From assembly GCA_033439765.1 (NCBI GenBank), contig JAULSN010000002.1:4836001-4900000 (forward strand): a stretch of DNA of 64,000 nt, written 5' to 3'. Every line of letters begins with the position of its first letter. Position 1 is the stretch's first letter. Positions 56,146-64,000 of the stretch are shown piece after piece. Both the position numbers and the translations under genes were made by a program. The DNA comes from Lasiosphaeria ovina. Taxonomy: Eukaryota > Ascomycota > Sordariomycetes > Sordariales > Lasiosphaeriaceae. Under the pieces are notes generated by a model. That model saw only the letters and a list, made by a program, of their open reading frames with translations. It did not search any database and had not been told where the DNA came from.

Positions 56146-57326
56146 TTTTCGAGAGCTACCCAACAACTAAGCTTGGTTCGCAAAGTAAAAAGAAAGAATT
56201 GGTGTTTGGGCTCGGGTTATTCCATGCCACTGATGGGGCGCGATCCCTCTCAGGTTGGCTTGGGCAGGAGGCTGCCGCCGGGTGCGTGTACGTGTGTGTG
56301 TGTTCGGTGCGAGGACAGAGTCTGTGCCTATGCGACTCGAGGATGCCGAGCGTCGGGCGCTGCAGGCAGACAGACACTGGACCGACGCAAGGAAGACGCT
56401 TGCAATGCGCCTAGAACTAGCGATAGCAGCCTAGCGTTGGGTCGGCAGGTTTTGGCAGCAGTTTTCCGTCCGTTTCGTCAAGTTCTGAGCTTTTTTTTCT
56501 ATTAGTATAGAAGGTTAAGAGGTTGTTGGGGAGGGCGCTGGCCCTGCCTGCAGGGCTGCTGAGGATACCTTAATTATGGTTTAGGTTTGGGCTTGGCGCA
56601 CGCAGCCCGCCGTGACATCACCAACCGCTGGGCTGGGCCTGGCCTGGCACCCGGGCTTGCCTGTCTCATGCACGGGGCACATGCCGGGGGCTTGTGGACT
56701 GGAAATAGTCCACTCTTCTCACTCATCCAAAACACGTGCGTCTCACGCTTGTCCCGTCATCCGCACCATAATGTTATGTTTATCCGTGCTAGTTTTACTC
56801 CAATTAATCTTTGTCTAATATTCCAGGACTACAGTACCAGATTCCCCAAATTGTACTTTGACCCCATGACAAACTTGTAGTAATTACCAGCACCACGGGC
56901 AGCACGGCAAAAAGAAAAGGTGTAAACATCAAGCTCTAGGGGCCATTTCAGCAGTAAAAAAAAAAAAAGGGGGGGGGGGGGGGGGGCCAGACTTGCAGAT
57001 TCGGCCAGCTTACGGACATACGCCAAGCAACACAGCCAGAATGCTTAGACCCGGAAGGTAAAATACAACAAGATGTATTTGCCCTCAAGAGTATTCCGGA
57101 ACAAGGAATCGCTGTAATCTAAAGCGCCATGTCCCATTGCGCCGGAACGGGCTGGGCTTTGCCGTATTCTACGGCCAAGCTGTCTTGGGAGGTTATAGAA
57201 CCTAAGGTTTCTTACCAACCCAGCCGGCTCTCGGGTCTGGTGTAACCCGGCGTCAAGGAAGTCGCTCTTGTCAAAGGGGCAAGTTTCGCTTAGTAAAGGT
57301 CTTTGCACCTTGTCGGCGGCGCCCTA
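56146..57326. other. Intergenic, ALE1 promoter side to MMM1 3' end
   Basis: The 1.18 kb contain an A13 run followed directly by G18 (56956-56986). The rest has only short, motif-free open frames. Confidence 0.5.
56956..56986 (+). repeat. A13-G18 homopolymer junction
   Basis: Thirteen A are followed directly by eighteen G, a perfect purine block of 31 nt. Confidence 0.9.
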
Positions 57327-58744
57327 TCAGCTGAAGACGCCCGACGTTGAACCATCCAAAGCCATGCCGGGCATGGAGCCTGGCATGGATCCAGGCATGG
57401 AAAAGGCATCTTCTGCCCTCTGGCGCCGGCGCATTCGCAACGAGTCAGGCCGCCCGTCCGTCTCGGCCGACGCCTGTCTCCGGGCCTCGTCCCGCACGTC
57501 TTTCAAAACGTCGACGCCCTTGGCCTTGCTCATGCTCATGGACCGCTCCACGTCGGCTATGGCATCGTCACCGCCGCGTGTGTTACGCTTCCGCGGCCAC
57601 AAGCTCGGGAGGGCAATTTCTTGGAACCTCGGTTCCACGCACCGCTCGTCGAACCAGCGGTGGAGACGCGACTCGACGAGCTGCGCTATCTTGGGCACGT
57701 CCTGCAATTTAGACCGGCTTCCCAAGAGGCTGCGGATGGAGAAATCCAGTCGGTAGTCGTCAAGAAACGTAAACGTCATCTTGGTGGGCGTGTTCTCGGA
57801 CGGGTTGCTCGGCACGAAGGATATGGACAGGGTGCCGCTGAACCTCACGACCGACACGGCCAGGGCGACGGGCAAGACGGCGCTGAGCCGCTTAGGGTAG
57901 TTGAGCAGAAGCTTGGTCTCGACGGCCATGGTAATCATGTCACTGAGATCGACGTCCATCCTGGCCTGCAGGCGGGCGCCTTCCCTCGTCGCCGTGCTCG
58001 GGTCCATGGCCTTTCCAGGGCCGAAGCCGAGACCGTCCTCATCGACGGGGATGACGCGGCAGTTGCTGAAGATGGGGAAGTCGTCGCCCAAGCTCAGCTC
58101 CGTCACGCGTATCTCGTCGACAAAGTCGGGCCGCGAGGTGCCGTTCAGGGCCTTGGTCAGCGACGTGAGGATGGCGTCGTCGTGCTGCGCATCGCTGCGG
58201 AACTGGGCAATCGTCTGCGCGACGAGCACATTGAACCAGTCCAGGCTCTCGGGCTGGTGGCTGTCCACCTTGTAGTACGTCTTGTCGAGAATGGAGCCAA
58301 TGGTCAACGTCGGGGGGCTCGAGCGCAGGATGCTCGACTTCTTCTTGTTCAAAGCCGGCGGCTGGCCCGTCGGCCGTGAGCCCGCGGCGGCATTAGAATT
58401 GGCATTGGCATTGGCATTGGCATTGGACGAGGTGCGCAGACTCAGCAGCGACTGCTTGTGGGCCAGCGTCTGGGAGCGGCGTTCTGCGGCGGCGCAAGAT
58501 GCCGTGGCCTCGGGCGAGGGGGGGTCGCCAAAGATGAAGAACTTGATAAAGGCGGCGAGCACGATCACGACCGAGATCTGGCCGAGAATGAAGCCCTGCG
58601 TGAAGGAAAGCCTGCCCGTCCCGTCGCGGCGCGTGCATTCCGCGTCAGCCAAAGTCTTTTGGCAGCCTTGTCCACCAACACCACCACCACAACCACCTGG
58701 ACTCACGTCGGTTCTGACCTGGCCGGGCACACATCTTGTGCCAT
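57327..58744 (-). CDS. MMM1: Maintenance of mitochondrial morphology protein 1 (MMM1, ERMES)
   Basis: Two exons on the minus strand (58744-58707 and 58611-57327) predict 440 aa. The open frame from 58805 is misleading: the true start is at 58744 (MAQDVCPARSEP), and a GTGAGT donor at 58706 joins in phase to TLSFTQGF after a 95-nt intron. A single membrane helix near residues 20-41 (LGQISVVIVLAAFIKFFIFG) anchors it in the ER. The SMP lipid-transfer domain follows from KTYYKVDSHQPESLDWFN to WPRKRNTRGG, with RMDVDLSDMITMAVETKLLL and FLDDYRLDFSIRSLLGSRSK. MMM1 is the ER part of the ERMES tether that moves phospholipids to mitochondria with Mdm10/12/34. An (NA)n run encoded at about 58395-58426 and a C-terminal GSMPGSMPGM repeat are local features. 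Confidence 0.97.
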
Positions 58745-59352
58745 GTTTGCGGCGGGGGAGTGCTCTGCGGGAGCGATGATGTGAAGAAGAAAGGGTGGAG
58801 GGCAAGTCTAGATTCTAGGCTAAGGTAGGTTTAAGGCACGGAGTACGTAACCTGGAAACTTGAAGCGGGTTGGATGCAACTGCCTCCCGCCCCCCACCAT
58901 CGGTAAAATGCAAGCTCCAAGCCTGGAAGGTACCTAGCTGGAGCTGTCAGGCTCACATCACAGGGGGCCATTCAGTGCAGTGCAGCTGTAACATCACAGA
59001 CTTATCTTATCAGCCTTCGTCCCCGGACACCACGGATGACGCCGCATTGGATGCGGGTAGCATGTACACGACGACCACGACGACTTAACGATTTCCCACC
59101 ACTAACCTCACGAACCCGCCCTCCGTCACCAAATCGAAACCGACGCCAACTAAAGTCCTCCGCCACTCGCGCCAGGGAATTGCTCCGGGGAATGGAGGCG
59201 CATCGTGCGTCGCACAATGCATAGAGAGCCGTGCTCCAATCGTGGTCATTCCCCGCGGATTCTCTGATTGATCGACTGGCCGATTGATTGATTTATTGAA
59301 TGGTTGCATTGCCGGCAGACCGACGATCGGGCTGAGCATCACATCAGGAAAC
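58745..59352. promoter_or_regulatory. Shared upstream region of MMM1 and VPS45
   Basis: These 608 bp lie between divergent ATGs and contain both promoters. GATTGATCGACTGGCCGATTGATTGATT near 59267-59294 is a short repeat of TTGAT, close to the VPS45 start and probably in its leader. Confidence 0.5.
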
Positions 59353-61194
59353 ATGGACGTCGTTTCGGCTGCCACGGGCTATGTCACCAAGATGGTGTCC
59401 ACTGGCGACAGCAGCACGTCGGGCGCGCCCTCGACCAAGATGAAGATGCTGCTGCTCGACCGCGAGACCATGGCCAGCATCTCGACCGCCGTCACCCAGT
59501 CGGCCCTCCTCAACCACGAGGTCTACCTGGTCGACCGCCTCGACAACCCGAACCGCGACAAGATGCGCCACATGCGCTGTCTCTGCTTTGTGAGGCCCCA
59601 TCCCGACTCGATCGGCCTGCTCATCGACGAGCTAAGGGAGCCCCGGTACGGAGAGTACCACCTCTACTTCAGCAACGTCGCCAAGAAGTCGACCCTCGAG
59701 CGCCTCGCCGAGGCCGACGACCACGAGGTAGTCAAGCTAGTTCAGGAACACTTTCTCGACTTCCTCGTCATCAACCCGGACCTGTTCTCGCTTAACATGT
59801 CGCCGCCTCTCTACCGCATCTGGAGCGGCAACGCCGACACATGGAATACGGACTCGCTGCAGCGCGCCACCGAGGGCCTCGTCGCCGTGCTCCTGGCCCT
59901 CAAGAAGAAGCCGCTAATTAGATACCAGAAGAGCAGCCTTCTCGCCAAGAAGCTTGCCTCCGAAGTGCGCTACTACATCACCCAGGAGGACCAACTATTC
60001 GACTTCCGGCGCGTAGACACGCCGCCAATCCTGCTGGTCCTCGACCGGCGAGAAGACCCCGTTACACCCTTGCTCAACCAGTGGACCTACCAGGCCATGG
60101 TGCATCACCTCCTTGGCATCAACAATGGCCGCGTCGATCTCAGCGCCGTGGCCGATATCTCGGCCGACCTTAAGGAAATCGTGCTGTCACAGGACCAGGA
60201 CCCCTTCTTCAAAAAGAATATGTACATGAATTTTGGCGACCTGGGCGGCAATATCAAGGACTACGTGGAGCAGTACCAGTCCAAGACCAAGAGCAGCGGG
60301 AATATTGAGACTATCTCTGACATGAAACGCTTCATCGAGGAATATCCCGAGTTTCGTAAGCTCTCGGGCAACGTGAGCAAGCATGTCACGCTGGTGTCGG
60401 AGCTCAGCAAGCGGGTTGCCTCGGAGAACCTACTCGAGGTCAGCGAGGTCGAGCAAAGCCTTGCGTGCAATGACAACCATGCATCCGACATTAAAGTAAA
60501 CCTATCCCCTAATTCTGTTCGGAGTGAAGCCGGGGCTAACCGTCCATCGCAGACCGTGCAAAAACTCATCCAGTCGCCGGCCGTGACCGTTCACGACAAG
60601 GTCGGTCTTGTGGCCGTATATGCGCTTCGCTACGCCAAGCACCCGTCCAACGCGCTGCCGATGCTCGTCGACCTGCTCAGCGCTGCCGGCGGTGTGCCGG
60701 CCCAAAAGGCCCAACAGGTGGCCAGGCTGCTGACATATCACTCGTCCCTGCATCAATCCCCGGCGGCTGGCGGCATCACCGACATCTTTGAGTCGACGGG
60801 CATCTTTGGCGGAGCGGGCAGCCGCTTCAAGGGGCTCAAGGGCGTCGAGAACGTCTACACCCAGCACTCGCCCCTGCTCGAGACTACGCTGCAGAATCTC
60901 ATCAAGGGCAAGCTGCGCGAGCCGCAGTACCCCTTCATCGAAGGCGGCGGCACCACGCGCGACAAGCCCCAGGACGTCATCGTCTTTATCATCGGCGGCG
61001 CTACGTACGAGGAGGCCAAGATGGTAGCCTCTATCAACGCATCATCGCCAGGCGTCCGCGTCGTTCTCGGCGGCACCACCATCCATAATGCCGCCACCTT
61101 TATGGAGGAGGTGAACGAGGCCGTCTCGTCCTGGCCCGAGCCGCCGCCGTCGACCGTGGCCGGCAGGCTGAGGCAGGAGGTAGGGCGCCGGTAG
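59353..61194 (+). CDS. VPS45: Vacuolar protein sorting-associated protein 45 (VPS45, Sec1/Munc18)
   Basis: Two exons (59353-60495 and 60553-61194) predict 594 aa. The 57-nt intron contains no stop and keeps frame, so the open frame runs through. It has GTAAAC, a GCTAAC branch sequence and CAG, and splicing restores SDIKTVQKLIQSP. Vps45 is the SM protein that binds the syntaxin Tlg2/Pep12 type and controls SNARE assembly at endosome and TGN membranes. Motifs are KMKMLLLDRETMASISTAVTQS, HLYFSNVAKKSTLERLAEAD, LLVLDRREDPVTPLLNQWTY and QAMVHHLLGI, then VIVFIIGGATYEEAK near the C-terminus. An in-frame frame extends upstream to 59284, but MDVVSAATGYVTKM at 59353 is the usual start of the family. Confidence 0.96.
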   Translation: MDVVSAATGYVTKMVSTGDSSTSGAPSTKMKMLLLDRETMASISTAVTQSALLNHEVYLVDRLDNPNRDKMRHMRCLCFVRPHPDSIGLLIDELREPRYGEYHLYFSNVAKKSTLERLAEADDHEVVKLVQEHFLDFLVINPDLFSLNMSPPLYRIWSGNADTWNTDSLQRATEGLVAVLLALKKKPLIRYQKSSLLAKKLASEVRYYITQEDQLFDFRRVDTPPILLVLDRREDPVTPLLNQWTYQAMVHHLLGINNGRVDLSAVADISADLKEIVLSQDQDPFFKKNMYMNFGDLGGNIKDYVEQYQSKTKSSGNIETISDMKRFIEEYPEFRKLSGNVSKHVTLVSELSKRVASENLLEVSEVEQSLACNDNHASDIKVNLSPNSVRSEAGANRPSQTVQKLIQSPAVTVHDKVGLVAVYALRYAKHPSNALPMLVDLLSAAGGVPAQKAQQVARLLTYHSSLHQSPAAGGITDIFESTGIFGGAGSRFKGLKGVENVYTQHSPLLETTLQNLIKGKLREPQYPFIEGGGTTRDKPQDVIVFIIGGATYEEAKMVASINASSPGVRVVLGGTTIHNAATFMEEVNEAVSSWPEPPPSTVAGRLRQEVGRR

Positions 61195-61476
61195 AGCTGC
61201 CTCGTACAGCTAGCCGCTGGCATATATGTACACAAACCTCAACACAAAATGGGGTGCTTGCCTGTATGGGTCGGCCTTGGTCGTTTACGGAATTTGGCGG
61301 ATTTAATGTGATCTGGACGGCCGGAAAGCGGGTGCCTGTAGTCTGGATCCAGTTCTAGCTTTGGGGGTTATGCATTTGTCTCAGCCGGGCAAGCGCTTTG
61401 CTCCAGGTCTTGGTTATAACGGTATTGAAAAAGTATAGACATTGTCAGGTCCAAATCAAGTACCAAATCTGCACTT

Positions 61477-63414
61477 TCACACCAGGCTGCACGAGTCCAT
61501 GCAGCCAAAGCCGGCCGCGACGCCGCCCTCCTCGCTCTGGTCGCCCTTGGTGCGCAGGAGATAGCCGCTCTCCTCGCTGTGCAGGATGGCGCCCGCCATC
61601 GAGCTCTGGTCCCACAGGCACGTGCCGTAGACGCCGAGCTCGCAGATGACGCCGCCCTGCTCGAGCTTCCCGCCGCGCAGGATCGTGTTGCTCAGCGGCG
61701 GCGGCGTGATCAGCTCCATGAGGATGTACGACCCCCAGTGCTCCTCCGGCACCGTCGCCAGGTACCCCGGTATCGCCCCCCGGTACGTGTTGTTGCCGCC
61801 CCCTTCGCGCTGCGGCTTGAGCACGTACCCCTGGCACGCTGTGGCGTCCGTCGCCAGCCGCCGCGCCTCGCGCCCGGCTGCCGTCGACGCGTCCATTGGG
61901 AAGATGTTCGCGAAGGTCCGCCACAGCCCCGCCAGGCTCGCGTCGTCGTGGATGAACCGTCGCAGCGCGGTCGAGTAGGGCGGGGTGTTGCTGTTGTTGT
62001 TGGCTGACGATGATGATGATGTTTCAGGCGTCGCCAGCACTTGCTGCACCTTCTTCATGCCGGCCAGCTGCGTCAGCACCGACGGGCAGGCGATGGCGGC
62101 GGACCGCTCGATCTGGAACCGCGCCTCCCACGCCGCCGCGTCCGGGTAGTCGCTCGGCCCGTAGCCGGCGCGGAGGTAGACGACGGCGGCCTCGAAGACG
62201 AGCCCCTCCCCGTCGCCGTCGCCATCGCCATCGCCGCCGCTCGGCAAGTGGTACAGGAGCTGGCGCTTGGCGGACCCCGCGGCGATGCTGGTGCGGGCGA
62301 GGATCTCGGCAAAGGGCACGCGGAATACAGGCACGGCCCCCGCCGTCTGCCGCACCAGCTCGTACTCGAGGTGCCGCTGGTCGAACACGTTGCGCTCGCC
62401 GCCCTGCACTAAAAACACCACGCACGTCCGGTGGCCGAGCTCCGACGGCCCGTACGCGTCGGCTGCTGCCTTTAGCCCCGCCGCGAGGCCCCTGGTGCTC
62501 TCGTTGGGCGGCAGGTCGAGGGCGGCGCGTGCGCCGGCGTCCCTGAGCAGCGGGTAGGACGTCTGTGAGAGGTGTCTGTTGCAGAATATTTAGCAAAAAA
62601 AACAACAAAGCCATGGAGCGAGCGCAAGAGGAGGTCCGGCGGGCGCCGTACTTGTGGAGCAGAGAGGTCTGGGCCGAGAGCCCGCCGAAGGAGGATGCAA
62701 TCGTGTTGAACTCGACCTGTTTGATCTGCAGGTCGTCGCCGTCCTGGTGGACCATGTAGTCGGATCGAAATAACCCAAGGGCGAGATTCTGTACAGGCCG
62801 TGGGGGTCAAGGTAAAAGAAGTAGAGAGTGGTTAGTCTTTCTCCTTCTTCTTCTTCTTTCTCCTGTTCTTATTCTTTTGGGCCTTTTGGGTAAGGGGGAT
62901 GGATGGGTGTCTTTGATAATGACGCAGCCCCTGAGAAAGCGAAAAAGGGGGTCCCGGCTAACCTGAACATAGCCCTCCTGCTTCACCCGCAGATGGACGT
63001 CCCAGAGCTGGGCGATGAACTCGTCGCCGCCGGCAACCCTAGGATCCGGCGACGAGGCGCGCATGTTAGAATGCTGACAGACAGAGACGGAGGAGGACAG
63101 ATGAAAGGTACTTGCTCTTGCACAATCTTGCCGAGGAAGCCGTCGTCCTGGCTGATGCGCGCGTACAGCTCGTTGTACGTCGTCTGCACGGCCTTGGCCT
63201 CTTCAAAGCAGCGCCGGGGGAACGGGCTGGGAAAGAGAGTGACAGGCGCGTTCATGGACAGGATCTCATCCAAGTCGTCGGGCGCCACTGTCGCCGGCGG
63301 CCGCACCACGAGCCCATGCGCCAGCGACCAGTCCTTGACAGCCTGCACAAGCCTTTGCCGCTCTAGCTCGGCTTTGACGGCCGGGGGGTACGAGCCCTCA
63401 GTGAAGGACGTCAT
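61477..63414 (-). CDS. GSH2: Glutathione synthetase (GSH2), with a GC-AG intron
   Basis: Four exons on the minus strand (63414-63116, 63038-62963, 62788-62652, 62575-61477) predict 536 aa. The ATP-grasp enzyme joins gamma-glutamylcysteine and glycine to make glutathione in the cytosol. Exon 1 has SMNAPVTLFPSPFPRRCFEE and ends ..KIVQ plus GA. The only in-phase way to VAGGDEFIAQLWDVHL is a GC donor (GCAAGT at 63115) with acceptor AG at 63040-63039. Exon 3 has FRSDYMVHQDG and QVEFNTIASSFGGLS. Exon 4 carries ACQGYVLKPQREGGGNNTYR (ATP and Gly-rich loop) and SYILMELITPP, and ends GFGCMDSCSLV. A GDGDGDGDGEG insert (about 62211-62244) is unusual. The start MTSFTEGSYPP at 63414 is the family's. Confidence 0.95.
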
Positions 63415-64000
63415 TATGTGAAGCCTTTTTTTTCTTCTTCTTTTTTTGCCCTTTATATGTTGATGGGTTTCCCCCTTTGTGCTTGTTGCTGGTCAGCCAA
63501 ATGCGCAAAGTCTACCGATCGCCATCCGTTGTTGTCCCGCCGCTTTGGCATGGCACATACACAGTATTATTTAGGGCAGCGCTGACAGCACAACTTACGT
63601 AGAATTAGACGATTAAAGGCGGACGGGATTAGAAAACGCACATCTAAGGCATTTATGCTTCTCCCTCGAGATTCTACTTTCAACAACCGGCGGGAACGGC
63701 CCAAAGAGGCGAGCAGAAGTTTCGAGGGGAACGGCAACTGCAAAGCGGGTCCTTGCAAGCACGTCTTGCCTCTGCCGCCCAATAGGGTGTTGTTGTTCCC
63801 TGGCCCGAACAATTGGTCCTGCCTATTCGGCACAAAGCCCATGAACGAATATATCTCCAGCTCCCGTCCTACCCATGACCGTGGATTGTTGATTTTCATG
63901 AAATCTGTAACTAATAGAAAATGTCCGTTTCCCATGTTCGATTCCGATCTTGACTTTGAAGAAAGCATCTGGCAGACTAGTTAATAATATTCTAGGCCTG
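63415..64000. other. Upstream region of GSH2, window end
   Basis: The first 100 bp include a T-rich tract (63427-63449). Two opposing open frames (about 110 and 133 codons at 63567-63984) have no recognisable motif. No gene is supported in the window. Confidence 0.45.

Noticed and set aside
58612..58805. MMM1 start at 58805 (MPSTLSSSHHRS..).
   Set aside because: That frame runs through an intron. The family N-terminus MAQDVCPxRSEP is found at 58744 in another frame with proper splice sites.
1..64000. CRISPR array, prokaryotic operons, or an intact transposon.
   Set aside because: The DNA is fungal nuclear; no regularly spaced repeats, no transposase or reverse-transcriptase motifs and no long terminal repeats were seen.

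Overview
The window is nuclear DNA of a filamentous ascomycete (Pezizomycotina, most likely a sordariomycete). The reasons are: short GT-AG introns (about 55-300 nt) in nearly every gene; long CT-rich leaders; gene products typical of this group (MMM1 of ERMES, a HAL4/SAT4-type kinase, a GDP-mannose transporter, a complex I LYR subunit); and a single dispersed 5S rRNA-like locus. The species cannot be named from the sequence. Gene models below were built by hand: reading frames were joined across introns using splice signals, phase continuity and recognisable family motifs.

Layout. 0-11 kb is gene-dense: the 3' end of adenosine kinase (+), an EST1/SMG7-type NMD protein (-), a ZNF511-like C2H2 zinc-finger gene (+), the splicing factor BUD31 (-), complex I NDUFA6/14.8 kDa (+) and RNA polymerase I/III subunit AC19 (-). 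11-33 kb is gene-poor: one low-complexity fungal protein (16.2-17.6 kb), a 120-bp 5S rRNA-like locus (18.7 kb), a HAL4/SAT4-like kinase (-, 20.7-22.3 kb), a 7-kb stretch without a convincing gene, and an isolated GC-rich APH-fold phosphotransferase gene (29.3-30.7 kb). 33-46 kb is again dense: bHLH factor (+), centromeric histone CENP-A (-), derlin (+), acireductone dioxygenase (-), a short-chain dehydrogenase with an odd charged tail (+), GDP-mannose transporter (+) and CAAX protease RCE1 (-). 49-52 kb holds a serine-rich two-TM protein (+). 54-63.4 kb holds the MBOAT lysophospholipid acyltransferase ALE1 (-), MMM1 (-), VPS45 (+) and glutathione synthetase (-).

The genes do not form an obvious cluster. 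They are mostly housekeeping genes: centromere identity, ERAD, ER-mitochondria tethering, endosomal fusion, Golgi nucleotide-sugar transport, phospholipid remodelling, CAAX processing, methionine salvage and glutathione synthesis. Convergent and divergent pairs dominate, for example MMM1/VPS45 sharing 608 bp.

The points most worth a second look are: a GC-AG intron in glutathione synthetase; two stop-free introns with lengths divisible by three (kinase, VPS45); tandem NAG acceptors at CENP-A, bHLH and EST1-like introns; the 5S variant with a paired double substitution; the repeat-encoded D/E/R tail on the dehydrogenase; the lone APH-like gene; and long G/C homopolymers in gene-free DNA. I did not find a clear new multi-gene system.
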